From Syntrophus buswellii (lineage in GTDB: Bacteria; Desulfobacterota; Syntrophia; Syntrophales; Syntrophaceae), in assembly GCF_046097065.1 (NCBI RefSeq), contig NZ_CP175563.1, forward strand, positions 62,001 through 126,000: a stretch of 64,000 nt of DNA, given 5' to 3'. Under the pieces are notes generated by a model that saw nothing but the letters and a program-made list of their open reading frames with translations, was not told the origin of the DNA and made no database searches. The position numbers and the translations under genes were made by a program. How positions within the stretch are numbered: the stretch's first letter is position 1; the number at the start of each line of letters is the position of its first letter. Positions 45,650 through 55,665 of the stretch are shown in pieces.

Positions 45650-46195
45650 ATGATAGAAGTGAGATGGCATGGAAGAGGCGGGCAGGGTGCGGTGACATCT
45701 GTTGAAATGCTTGCTTTGGCGGCGATCGGCGAAGGCAAGTACGCCCAGGGATTTCCGAGTTTCGGCCCTGAAAGGCGCGGCGCACCGGTAGAGGCTTTCA
45801 ACCGGGTGGATGACAAACGGATCAAGAAGCGGCAGCGTATTTATCGTCCCGATGTCGTGGTTGTTCTTGATCCGGGTTTGATCACCCTCGTGAATGTCGC
45901 GGAAGGACTGAAGCCGGAGGGGCTTCTGATCCTCAACACGCACAAGCCCTTCACGGAAGTCAAACCGCATATTCAGTTCGATGGCCGGATCGCTCTGGTC
46001 GATGCAACGGCCATTGCCTGGGCGGAACTGGGTGTTCCCATTACCAACACGACCATGTTGGGCGCTCTAGTCAAAATGACCGATATCGTGAAGATGGAAT
46101 CCCTGAGCGAACCCATTGAACACCGGTTCGGCCGGATTGCCAACAAGAATCTGACGGCGATGAAGCGAGCCTTTGATGAGGTTAAACTCGTATAA
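45650..46195 (+). CDS. porC: 2-oxoacid:ferredoxin oxidoreductase, gamma subunit
   Basis: 181 aa. POR_N-type gamma domain: IEVRWHGRGGQGAVTS binds CoA in the family; GFPSFGPERRGAPVEAF follows. First gene of a four-subunit set (gamma, delta, alpha, beta) as in pyruvate or ketoisovalerate ferredoxin oxidoreductases. Specificity for pyruvate versus branched 2-oxoacids cannot be settled from sequence. Confidence 0.92.
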   Translation: MIEVRWHGRGGQGAVTSVEMLALAAIGEGKYAQGFPSFGPERRGAPVEAFNRVDDKRIKKRQRIYRPDVVVVLDPGLITLVNVAEGLKPEGLLILNTHKPFTEVKPHIQFDGRIALVDATAIAWAELGVPITNTTMLGALVKMTDIVKMESLSEPIEHRFGRIANKNLTAMKRAFDEVKLV

Positions 46196-46224
46196 ATCTG
46201 CAGACAAGGGTCGAGGTATATATA

Positions 46225-46515
46225 ATGGCGGAGAAAAAATGGCCAGAAACCTGGCAAGAAGTGAATCCGGGATGTATCGTCTTCCGGCCTGGAAGTTCCA
46301 GGGATTATCATACCGGCACCTGGAGGGCGGAGCGCCCGATCTGGGACAATTCCAAATGCATCAAATGCGGCATATGCTATCTGTTCTGCCCGGAAGGGTG
46401 CATATCGGAGGATGAGGAAGGATATTTTGCGGCCGATCTGAATTACTGCAAGGGCTGCGGAATCTGCGCCCACGAATGCTGGCCTGGTGCGATTAAAATG
46501 GTGGGGGAGGAATAG
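46225..46515 (+). CDS. porD: 2-oxoacid:ferredoxin oxidoreductase, delta (ferredoxin) subunit
   Basis: 96 aa with two [4Fe-4S] motifs, CIKCGICYLFCPEGC and CKGCGICAHECW. It shuttles electrons from the TPP site outward. The N-terminal region has the delta-type WRAERPIWD. GAGG precedes the ATG. Confidence 0.94.
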   Translation: MAEKKWPETWQEVNPGCIVFRPGSSRDYHTGTWRAERPIWDNSKCIKCGICYLFCPEGCISEDEEGYFAADLNYCKGCGICAHECWPGAIKMVGEE

Positions 46516-46518
46516 GCC

Positions 46519-47694
46519 ATGTCGAAACGAATAGGTATGGAAATCGCGCTTGCCGCTGCCGAAGCGGCTGCCCTGTGTCGACCGGATGTTATTGCCGCCT
46601 ATCCCATCACCCCGAATACGCACGTGCCGGAGCACCTTTCCGAGATCGTCGCGGAGGGGCGCCTCGATGCCGAGTTCATTACCGTGGAATCGGAACATTC
46701 GGCCATGAGCGCCTGTGCGGGGGCTTCCGGAGCCGGGGCGCGCGCCTTTACGGCAACGAGCTCCCAGGGGTTGCTCTACATGGCGGAAATTCTGGCGATC
46801 ATCTCTTCCATGAGGCTGCCCGTCGTTATGATCATCGGCAACCGGGCGCTTTCCGGCCCCCTGAGCATCTGGAACGACCACAGCGACATCATGAGCCAGA
46901 GGGATATCGGCTGGATCTCCCTATTTGCCGCCAATGGGCAGGAAACCGTGGACATGACGATCCAGGCCTTCAAAATCGCCGAGCATCCGGACGTGATGCT
47001 GCCGACCAACGTCAATCTCGATGGCTTTCAGCTTACCCATGTCGTTGAGCCGATGCTCATGCCCGACCAGGAAGAGGTGGACCGTTTTCTGCCTCCCTTC
47101 AAACCCTTCGCCGCACTGAACCCCGACGATCCGGTGACCCTCGGCGCGCTGGGGCTTCCGGACATCTACACGGAAGCCTGCAAGAGCCGCGAGGAAGTTC
47201 TTCTGAATTCCAAAAAGGTCATTCTTGAAGTCTGGAAAGAGTGGGAGGAGCAGTTCGGCAGGAAATACGAACCCATCGAACCCTACGAGGCGGAGGATGC
47301 GGAAGTCCTTATGCTGACCATGGGCTCCATGGGGGAAACCGCGGAAATGGCCATCGATGAACTCCGGAAGGAAGGGATGAAAGCAGGCCTTCTCAAATTA
47401 AAGCTGTGGCGGCCCTTTCCCTTTGAGGAACTGAAGGAGGCGGTCAAGGGAGCAAAGGTCCTGGTTGTTACGGATCGTTGCCTCTCCTATGGCGGGGCAG
47501 GCGGCCCCGTCGCCCTGGAAGTTCGCTCCGCCCTGTACGAGGAAAAGAAGCGGCCCGTGATTTTGAATTACATCATCGGTCTTGGCGGACGGGATGTCAT
47601 GGTGGACCATTTCATGGAGATGATCAGAACCGCGGCGAAAGCGGATGCGGAGAGACCAGAGAAAGCCTACGAAATTTATGGGGTGAGAGAATAA
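46519..47694 (+). CDS. porA: 2-oxoacid:ferredoxin oxidoreductase, alpha subunit
   Basis: 391 aa. Pyrimidine-binding TPP domain with AAYPITPNTHVPEHLSE, ESEHSAMSACAGASGAGAR and TATSSQGLLYM. GGAGG lies 8 nt upstream of the ATG. Its TAA overlaps the porB ATG. Confidence 0.95.
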   Translation: MSKRIGMEIALAAAEAAALCRPDVIAAYPITPNTHVPEHLSEIVAEGRLDAEFITVESEHSAMSACAGASGAGARAFTATSSQGLLYMAEILAIISSMRLPVVMIIGNRALSGPLSIWNDHSDIMSQRDIGWISLFAANGQETVDMTIQAFKIAEHPDVMLPTNVNLDGFQLTHVVEPMLMPDQEEVDRFLPPFKPFAALNPDDPVTLGALGLPDIYTEACKSREEVLLNSKKVILEVWKEWEEQFGRKYEPIEPYEAEDAEVLMLTMGSMGETAEMAIDELRKEGMKAGLLKLKLWRPFPFEELKEAVKGAKVLVVTDRCLSYGGAGGPVALEVRSALYEEKKRPVILNYIIGLGGRDVMVDHFMEMIRTAAKADAERPEKAYEIYGVRE

Positions 47695-48659
47695 TGAATA
47701 CGGCAAAACAGTACCGATCCGGTCTTGTTGAAAACTTTGACCTCTATGCGCCGAAGCTGGTGGACAAGGAAGAATACTTTGCCGCCGGGCATCGCGCCTG
47801 TCAGGGATGCGGAGAGGCCCTGGCCATTCGCCTGATGTGCAAGGCGTTGGGCAGAGACACGGTCATTGTAAACGCCACGGGTTGCATGGAAGTCATTTCC
47901 ACGATGTACCCCACCACGGCATGGAAACTTCCCTGGATGCATGTGGCGTTCCCCAATGCCGCAGCCGTGGCTTCCGGCGTGGAGGCCGGATTGAAGGTCC
48001 TGCGCCGCAAGGGGAAAATCAAAGACCGCTATGTAAAGACGGTGGGCATCGGCGGCGACGGCGGTACGGTGGACATCGGCCTTCAGGCCCTTTCCGGCGC
48101 CATGGAGCGGGGGCACGACATGCTTTATGTCTGCTTCGACAACGAGGCCTACATGAACACGGGCATCCAGCGATCCGGCGCCACGCCTTTCGGGGCTTCG
48201 ACCACCACCGCACCTCCCGGGAAGGCCAGTCGCGGAAACCGGACCTGGAAGAAGAACATGCCCGAGATGATGGTCGCCCACAACATACCCTACGTGGCCA
48301 CGGCCTGCCACAGCTACCCCATCGATTTCATGAACAAGGTGAAAAAGGCCCGGTCGATCAAGGGGCCTTCCTACATCCATTGCCTTTCCGTCTGCCCCAC
48401 CGGCTGGCGCTGCGATTCGAAAAGCTGCATCAAAATGGGGCGGCTGGCCGTTGAAACCGGCGCATTTCCTCTTTACGAGGTAGAAAACGGGAAATACAGA
48501 TTAAGTGCGGATATGCCGGAAACGCTGAGGCCTCTGGAGGATTACATCAAGCTCCAGGGCCGGTTCCGGCATCTGACTCCTGATGAAATCGGATACTTCC
48601 AGGAGAGGGTGAAACTCGAATACAAAAAGCTCATGACCAAGGTGAAGAGCTCCCGTTAA
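47694..48659 (+). CDS. porB: 2-oxoacid:ferredoxin oxidoreductase, beta subunit
   Basis: 321 aa. TPP-binding motif GIGGDGGTVDIGLQ ... CFDNEAYMNTG, with cluster cysteines in HRACQGCGEA and CPTGWRC. Start set by the TAATG overlap with porA; an open frame upstream of it belongs to porA's other phase. Carries the catalytic diphosphate half of the TPP site. Confidence 0.95.
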   Translation: MNTAKQYRSGLVENFDLYAPKLVDKEEYFAAGHRACQGCGEALAIRLMCKALGRDTVIVNATGCMEVISTMYPTTAWKLPWMHVAFPNAAAVASGVEAGLKVLRRKGKIKDRYVKTVGIGGDGGTVDIGLQALSGAMERGHDMLYVCFDNEAYMNTGIQRSGATPFGASTTTAPPGKASRGNRTWKKNMPEMMVAHNIPYVATACHSYPIDFMNKVKKARSIKGPSYIHCLSVCPTGWRCDSKSCIKMGRLAVETGAFPLYEVENGKYRLSADMPETLRPLEDYIKLQGRFRHLTPDEIGYFQERVKLEYKKLMTKVKSSR

Positions 48660-48701
48660 GGTCGGGAAAAGCAGCAGCTGGACAACATCAAGGGGAAGAT
48701 A

Positions 48702-49184
48702 ATGAACACAGAGGTAGACAGGGGGAAAGTCAAGGAGATTGTCGGCCGGCATGGCGGGGATGAAAGTTCGGCCGTTGCCGTTTTGCAGGATCTCCAGGAG
48801 GAATTCCGTTACCTGCCGAAGGAGGCCTTGACCATCGTGAGTGACGAACTCAAGGTTCCCCTGAGCAGGGTTTACGAGATTGCAACGTTTTACAATGCCT
48901 TCAGCCTGAAGCCACGGGGGAAATACCTCATCGAGGTGTGCGCCGGAACGGCCTGCCACGTCCAGGGGGGATTCAATCTCATGGACCGGCTGGAGAGGGA
49001 TCTCAACATCTCCTGTGGGGAGACGACGGAGGATGCCGTGTTCACCCTCGAAGAGGTGCGGTGCCTTGGTTGTTGCAGCCTCGCCCCCGTGGTACGGATT
49101 GGCGGTAACATCCATCCTTATCTCACCCAGGATGAGATTCCCAAGATTCTGAAAAACTATCGCAAGGCAGGGGTGAAAAAGTGA
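48702..49184 (+). CDS. NuoE/HndA-like [2Fe-2S] subunit
   Basis: 160 aa. Thioredoxin-like 24-kDa subunit with cluster cysteines in EVCAGTACHVQGG and RCLGCCSLAP. N-terminal helical bundle (LQDLQEEFRYLPKEAL). Follows porB by 42 nt and overlaps the NuoF-like start (GTGA). Confidence 0.93.
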   Translation: MNTEVDRGKVKEIVGRHGGDESSAVAVLQDLQEEFRYLPKEALTIVSDELKVPLSRVYEIATFYNAFSLKPRGKYLIEVCAGTACHVQGGFNLMDRLERDLNISCGETTEDAVFTLEEVRCLGCCSLAPVVRIGGNIHPYLTQDEIPKILKNYRKAGVKK

Positions 49185-51094
49185 GTACGATAAACACACG
49201 AGATGCTCTGAATAAAGCTGCGAAACGGGGCCTCACGCGTCTCATGCCGGCAAAGACCAAGATCCTCGTCGGTATGGCGACAAGCGGCATCGCCTCAGGG
49301 GCGCAGGAAGTCTACGATGCCCTTGAGAAGGAAATCGCGAAGCGCGGTCTGGATTTCATCCTCAGCAAGACGGGAAGCATGGGGATGGATTGCATCGAAC
49401 CCCTCGTTGATGTGATCGTGCCCGGCAAGCCGCGCCTCTCCTTCAGCAGGATGAAGGCGAAGATGGTTCCCGCCCTTCTGGATCAAGTGGCCGATGGAAC
49501 CCTTGGCGCGGTGGCTCCGACCTATCGCATGGATGAAGAGGAGCTCATTATTGAGGGAAAGAAGAAGGCCTATTTCAAGGGTGCCGTACCGGCCGCTTAT
49601 TCCGGGATCCCGAAAATTTCGGAGCTTCCCTTTTACGGCAAGCAGCTGAAGATCGCCCTGCGAAACTGCGGAATGATCGATCCCGAAGACATCGAGGAGT
49701 ATATCGCCCGTGGCGGGTATTCCGCCCTGTATAAGGCTCTGAAGACCATGAAGCCGGAGGAGGTTATTGACGAAGTGAAGATCTCCGGCCTCCGGGGGCG
49801 GGGCGGCGGCGGTTTTCCGACGGGGACGAAATGGGAGAGCTGCCGACGGGCCGAAGGCGACATCAAATACGTCATCTGCAACGGCGACGAGGGCGACCCG
49901 GGGGCATACATGGACCGGAGCGTCATGGAGGGAGATCCCCACAGTGTCCTGGAAGGGATGATCATCGGGGCCTATGCGGTCGGCGCCCATGAAGGTTACA
50001 TCTACGTCCGCAACGAATACCCCCTGGCCGTGGCAAACCTCCAGCGGGCCATCGAACAGGCCCGGAAAGCCGGGTTCCTGGGCGGCAACATCTTCGGAAC
50101 GGGCTTCGCCTTTGACGTCAAGATCGGCAAGGGCGCGGGCGCCTTTGTCTGCGGAGAATCAACGGCCCTCATGGCCTCCCTGGAGGGAAAAGCGGGCGAG
50201 CCCCGGGCCAAATACATTCACACCGTGGAGCACGGGCTCTGGGACCGGCCGTCCAATCTGAACAACGTGGAGACCTGGGCGAATGTCCCCGTCATCATCG
50301 GCCGGGGCGGCAAGTGGTTTTCCGGCGTCGGCGCAGCGAACAGCACGGGAACGAAGGTCTTTTCCCTCGTGGGCAAGATCAACAACATCGGCCTCGTGGA
50401 AGTGCCCATGGGGATACCGCTCAAGGACATCATCGATGAGATCGGCGGGGGTATCCCGGGCGGCAGGAAGTTCAAGGCCGTGCAGACGGGCGGACCCTCC
50501 GGGGGCTGCATTCCCGCTTCGATGATCGACCTGCCCGTAGATTTTGACTCCCTCTGGGAAGCCGGCTCCATGATGGGCTCCGGCGGCATGATCGTCATGG
50601 ACGAGAACACCTGCATGGTCGACATCGCCCGTTACTTCATTGAATTCCTCGTGTCCGAGTCCTGCGGGAAGTGCGTTCCCTGCCGGGAAGGGATCTACCG
50701 GATGAATGAAATCCTTCATGACATCTGTGCGGGGAAGGGCAAGAAGGGGGATCTGGAGCTCCTGGAGCGCATGGCCGAAGCCATCAAGGACGGATCCCTG
50801 TGCGCGCTCGGCGGGAGCGCACCGAATCCCGTCCTCAGTACGATTCGCTATTTCCGGGATGAGTATGAGGCCCACATCAAGGACAAAAAGTGCCCGGCCG
50901 GTGTCTGCCGCGCCCTGATCCAGTTCGGCATCGATGCGGAGAAATGCACAGGCTGTGGGGCCTGCGCGAAGAAGTGCCCCGTGGAAGCAATCAGCGGCGA
51001 GCGGAAAAAGGTTCATGTGATCGACCAGGCGAAATGCATCAAGTGCGGTGTCTGCAGAGAGACGTGCAAATTTGATGCGGTAACCGTAGCATAA
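49181..51094 (+). CDS. NuoF/HndC-like flavoprotein subunit with C-terminal ferredoxin domain
   Basis: 637 aa. Order: N-terminal thioredoxin-like domain (1-110), NuoF FMN/NADH domain (GLRGRGGGGFPTG, NGDEGDPGAYMDR), [4Fe-4S] site (ESCGKCVPCREG), and two C-terminal [4Fe-4S] motifs (CTGCGACAKKCP, CIKCGVCRETCK). The N-terminal domain should carry [2Fe-2S] ligands, but two expected Cys are Ser35 (MATSGIASG) and Ser66 (TGSMGMDC); only Cys71 remains. GTG start at 49181. It binds NAD(H) and FMN and would receive electrons from the POR subunits. Confidence 0.93.
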   Translation: MSTINTRDALNKAAKRGLTRLMPAKTKILVGMATSGIASGAQEVYDALEKEIAKRGLDFILSKTGSMGMDCIEPLVDVIVPGKPRLSFSRMKAKMVPALLDQVADGTLGAVAPTYRMDEEELIIEGKKKAYFKGAVPAAYSGIPKISELPFYGKQLKIALRNCGMIDPEDIEEYIARGGYSALYKALKTMKPEEVIDEVKISGLRGRGGGGFPTGTKWESCRRAEGDIKYVICNGDEGDPGAYMDRSVMEGDPHSVLEGMIIGAYAVGAHEGYIYVRNEYPLAVANLQRAIEQARKAGFLGGNIFGTGFAFDVKIGKGAGAFVCGESTALMASLEGKAGEPRAKYIHTVEHGLWDRPSNLNNVETWANVPVIIGRGGKWFSGVGAANSTGTKVFSLVGKINNIGLVEVPMGIPLKDIIDEIGGGIPGGRKFKAVQTGGPSGGCIPASMIDLPVDFDSLWEAGSMMGSGGMIVMDENTCMVDIARYFIEFLVSESCGKCVPCREGIYRMNEILHDICAGKGKKGDLELLERMAEAIKDGSLCALGGSAPNPVLSTIRYFRDEYEAHIKDKKCPAGVCRALIQFGIDAEKCTGCGACAKKCPVEAISGERKKVHVIDQAKCIKCGVCRETCKFDAVTVA

Positions 51095-51105
51095 AGGGTG
51101 GCAAG

Positions 51106-51825
51106 ATGGTGAACTTAGTCATAGATGGAAAGAATATTGAAGCCGAGGCGGGAACGACAATTCTTGCCGCTGCCCGCGAAAACGGGATTTACATTCCGAC
51201 CCTGTGTCATCACGAATCGCTTGAACCATCTGGGGCGTGCCGGCTGTGCGTCGTAGAGGTCGCCAAGGGGTCGAGAAAGCGCATCGTGACCTCCTGCATT
51301 TACCAGGTCGAGGACGGCATCGTCGTCGATACGAAGAGTGAACGGGTCCTCGGGGTGCGCCGGCTCGTCCTGGAGCTGCTCATGGCCCGGTGTCCGAAAT
51401 CGGACGTGATCCGGACGATGGCTCAAGAGTTGGGGGTCGCTCCCGAAAAGCGCTTCCTCCCGGACAAGGACAAGGGAAAGTGCGTCCTGTGCCGGCTGTG
51501 CGTCAAGACCTGCGAGGATGTGGTGGGTGCATCAGCCATCGGATTCTCCTTCCGCGGCAAGGACAAGATCGTCGGTCCCCCCTTCGTGGAGGATTCCAAG
51601 GCCTGTATCGGCTGCGGCGCCTGCGCCTACGTCTGCCCGACAGGCCACATCGAGATGACCGCCGGCAACGGCGGCAGCGAACGGACGATCTGGGGACGCA
51701 CCTTCAAAATGGCGGCCTGCAGCGTCTGCGGGCGGTATTTCGCGCCGGAGGATCAGCTCCAGTTCATCAGCAGCAAGACCGGGGTGCCCCTTGAGGACCT
51801 CATGGTCTGCATGAGCTGCCGTTAA
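51106..51825 (+). CDS. NuoG/HydA N-terminal-like Fe-S protein
   Basis: 239 aa. Plant-type [2Fe-2S] domain (CHHESLEPSGACRLC and a later TSC) followed by two [4Fe-4S] motifs (CVLCRLCVKTC, CIGCGACAYVCP). The C-terminus is a zinc-ribbon-like CSVCGRYF ... CMSC. It stops before any hydrogenase H-cluster or molybdopterin domain. Last gene of the por-nuo operon, so it probably wires NuoEF to the POR rather than to hydrogen. Confidence 0.9.
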   Translation: MVNLVIDGKNIEAEAGTTILAAARENGIYIPTLCHHESLEPSGACRLCVVEVAKGSRKRIVTSCIYQVEDGIVVDTKSERVLGVRRLVLELLMARCPKSDVIRTMAQELGVAPEKRFLPDKDKGKCVLCRLCVKTCEDVVGASAIGFSFRGKDKIVGPPFVEDSKACIGCGACAYVCPTGHIEMTAGNGGSERTIWGRTFKMAACSVCGRYFAPEDQLQFISSKTGVPLEDLMVCMSCR

Positions 51826-51833
51826 AAAAATTT

Positions 51834-51875
51834 AAATTCTCTTGCACATGGGTTTTGTCTGTGATAAGAGAATTT
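51834..51875 (+). terminator. Inverted repeat at the end of the por-nuo operon
   Basis: AAATTCTCTT and its exact complement AAGAGAATTT, 22-nt loop, 8 nt after the last stop. AU-rich and without a clear T-run, so a weak terminator or RNA-stability hairpin. Confidence 0.5.
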
Positions 51876-51982
51876 CCCCTTCCGGTTGAGGAAGGGGGCC
51901 GATCTTTGGTATTCGACAGACAGGACCTCCGGGAACAGCTTCCCGATTCCTGGAATGTCAGTCCGTTATTGTAAAAAACTAC

Positions 51983-52058
51983 TCCTCAGTAGCTCAGTCG
52001 GTAGAGCAGATGGCTGTTAACCATCGGGTCCGTGGTTCGAGTCCGCGCTGGGGAGCCA
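51983..52058 (+). tRNA. tRNA-Asn (anticodon GTT)
   Basis: Cloverleaf: TCCTCAG / CTGGGGA acceptor, D-arm AGCTCAGTCGGTAGAGC, anticodon loop CTGTTAA, T-arm CGTGGTTCGAGTCCGCG, encoded CCA. 76 nt. It marks the left boundary of the mobile element. Confidence 0.97.
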
Positions 52059-52066
52059 AATTTAAT

Positions 52067-52092
52067 CCGCTGAACTTCAGCGGTTCTTGTTT
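52067..52092 (+). terminator. Terminator after tRNA-Asn
   Basis: Perfect hairpin CCGCTGAA / TTCAGCGG followed by TTCTTGTTT, 8 nt after the tRNA. Confidence 0.8.
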
Positions 52093-52098
52093 AACGCA

Positions 52099-52128
52099 AG
52101 ACCCCGTGGGGTGATCCCCTCGGGGTCT
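52099..52128. repeat. Strong hairpin just inside the element boundary
   Basis: AGACCCCG ... CGGGGTCT enclosing TGGGG/CCCCT, a nearly perfect 13-bp dyad without a following T-run on the plus strand. Could be a bidirectional terminator or attachment-site structure. Confidence 0.6.
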
Positions 52129-52567
52129 CGTCGTTTCAGGCGTGTCCACGCCGACTTACCCCCGCCCGCACATTTACCCTGATTCTCTGTTTCGAAGCCA
52201 TCAGTCCAGGGGCCGGGTGCAACCCTGGGGGTTGTGCGCGCTCTCCGAAAATGTCCCTTCCGAATTCTCCCGTTCTCCGTTTTTCGAGTCGCCTTGTTTA
52301 ACAGCCCGGCTGCATCCGGACACCCGCTTCGACATTTCGAATTCCCCTCCGGTAGGTATCTGCCGAAAGCCGGACCAGTGGGTCCGGCGCAAGCGGATTA
52401 CCAGACAGCGGAAACAGCCGTGAGATCGGAGACCGTTGTGGGTGCCGGCGACATCGCCTTCAGGCGGTGTCGAACGGGCTCCAAGGGCCTTCTCGATGAC
52501 CGGCCTATCCAGCCCCGCGGCATCCATGACGGAACCCTTCCGCGGCCTCCCGCAAGAGGAGGACCGG
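52129..52567. other. Element left-end region, hairpin-rich, no gene recognised
   Basis: About 440 bp. Holds the 14-mer CCTCCGGTAGGTAT (near 52347) also found at about 60010, a perfect hairpin GCCGGACC / GGTCCGGC (about 52370-52389), and the leader described separately. The element's left end must lie here or at the tRNA. Frames seen here have no recognisable product. Confidence 0.55.
52400..52562 (+). promoter_or_regulatory. Structured leader, copy A (shared motif plus Shine-Dalgarno hairpin)
   Basis: Contains ACCAGACA ... CGGAGACCGTTGTGGGTG, shared with the leader at 59251. A hairpin CGACATCGCC / GGCGGTGTCG follows (about 52449-52472). Finally CCTCC (52546-52550) pairs with GGAGG (52558-52562), the Shine-Dalgarno of the next gene. 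Translation of that gene may depend on opening this hairpin. Confidence 0.55.
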
Positions 52568-52789
52568 ATGCCGGCCAACGAACACGTCCCAATCTCTCTC
52601 GACGAGGTGACATCGGAGATCGCTACGATCCTTGCCTGGGGTTACATGCGCCATCGAAACGGACGCCGAATCGCCCCAGATTCCGGCAGTGGTGCAGAGC
52701 ATGTGGCGCAAGTTAAAGAATCTGAGGCGTTTACGGAGAAACGCCTTGATATTCCGGGCCACCGAAGCCTTCATTCATTCACGAGTTAA
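52568..52789 (+). CDS. Small mobile-element protein upstream of recombinase module
   Basis: 73 aa from ATG 52568, with GGAGG 5 nt upstream inside a hairpin. Reads ISLDEVTSEIATILAWGYMR and ends RLDIPGHRSLHSFTS. The LDEV...IAxILAxGYxR pattern resembles short proteins I associate with DUF2924-recombinase cassettes; function unknown. The gene for the DUF2924 protein follows 66 nt on. Confidence 0.7.
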   Translation: MPANEHVPISLDEVTSEIATILAWGYMRHRNGRRIAPDSGSGAEHVAQVKESEAFTEKRLDIPGHRSLHSFTS

Positions 52790-52855
52790 CGCCCTGAGAT
52801 TGCGGTGCGGACGGGCCGCCCGCGGGGCGAAGCCCATGAACCAAGGAGGTTTCGG

Positions 52856-53388
52856 ATGGAAGCAACAACGTATCAAGAGGTCCAGGGGCTCTCCCGGATG
52901 ACCGTCGGAGAACTCCGGGACAAGTACATCGAGGTCTTTGAGGAAGAGACCCGCTCCTACCACAAGGAGTTTCTTCGCAAGCGAATCGCCTGGCGTATCC
53001 AGGCCCTGGCGGAGGGTGACCTTTCGGAGCGGGCCCGGCGCAGGGCTGAGGAACTGGCCAATGACGCTGACCTGAGAACGCGGTCTCCGCGTGATCCGGT
53101 CGCCTCGGGTTCCGCTGAGGTCAAAGCGAGAACGGCGACCAGCCGCATATCCCCGTCGCACGACCCGAGGCTGCCGCTGCCCGGGACTCTGCTCGCCCGC
53201 GAGTTCCAAGGCCGTGACATCGTGGTCAAGGTCCTCGACAACGGCTTCGAGTTCGACGGCCGACGGTACAAGTCCCTCTCCGCCATCGCGCAGGAGGTCA
53301 CCGGGAGCAAGTGGAACGGGTTCCTCTTCTTCGGCATCGCCGATGGCGCGGCCAGAGGCGGGAGCCGCAAACCCGAGAGGAGAAAGGA

Positions 53389-53392
<4 letters not shown>
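52856..53392 (+). CDS. DUF2924-family protein
   Basis: 178 aa. N-terminal helical part (LSRMTVGELRDKYIEVFEE, RIAWRIQALAEGDL) and C-terminal winged segment (GTLLAREFQGRDIVVKVL, FEFDGRRYKSLSAIAQEVTG, WNGFLFFGI). DUF2924 genes regularly precede large serine recombinases and probably assist them at DNA. Start set by AAGGAGG 6 nt upstream; ATGA overlap with the recombinase. Confidence 0.9.
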
Positions 53393-55001
<1,609 letters not shown>

Positions 55002-55005
<4 letters not shown>

Positions 55006-55433
55006 AAAATACTGCATCCGACGGAACGGGACTGAGCCGATTGGAGATCTCCTTCAGTTTCAAACCCAAGAACCGCAGGAAAAGCGACAACCATCCACAC
55101 GAGGTAGACCGAACCATCGAGCCGGGGAATCTGCCCCGCATCTCGAAGCTGATGGCTTTGGCGATCCGCTTCGACGGACTGGTCCGACACGGCGAGGTGC
55201 GGGACTATGCTGACCTGGCCAGGCTCGGCTATGTGACCCGCGCGCGCATCACCCAGATCATGAACCTGCTCAACCTGGCCCCGGAAATCCAGGAGGCGAT
55301 CCTCTTCCTGCCCCGGACGGTCAAAGGGCGTGACCAGATTCGAGAGAAAGAGGTCCGTCCTATTGCCGCAGTGTCCCACTGGTCGCGTCAACGAAAGATG
55401 TGGGCGAAGCTGACCGCCGGGCGGATGAGCTAA
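55002..55433 (+). CDS. Helix-turn-helix protein of the recombinase cassette
   Basis: 143 aa. A central ParB/KorB-like helix-turn-helix (DYADLARLGYVTRARITQIMNLL, here split DYADLARLGYVTRA, RITQIMNLL) follows a basic N-terminus. ATGA overlap with the recombinase stop shows coupling. Likely a directionality or regulatory partner of the recombinase. Confidence 0.85.
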
Positions 55434-55547
55434 AGGCCCTCTGCTCAGAGCAACCGGCCGCTTTTCCGTCCACCCGTCCGAACACCGATCTCTCTTCTTA
55501 TCCCCGTCGGTAATTGCTCAAACCCCCTGATTCATGTACATTTTCTA

Positions 55548-55576
55548 TTGACCTGACGCCCATCAGGTCGTATAAT
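55548..55576 (+). promoter_or_regulatory. Promoter of the LexA-like gene
   Basis: TTGACC (55548-55553), exactly 17 nt, TATAAT (55571-55576). Near-consensus sigma-70 promoter. Confidence 0.9.
55551..55568 (+). promoter_or_regulatory. Dyad operator within the LexA-like promoter
   Basis: ACCTGA, 6 nt, TCAGGT: a perfect 6+6 dyad filling the -35/-10 spacer. It is the obvious binding site for the repressor encoded just downstream, giving autoregulation. Confidence 0.8.
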
Positions 55577-55665
55577 GTCAGTCTGTAATGTGGCCGTAGT
55601 TTGCCCTGAATGGGCCCTGCGGCCATTGGCGTTCACGATAAGCCATTTGGATGGTTGAGGATCAC

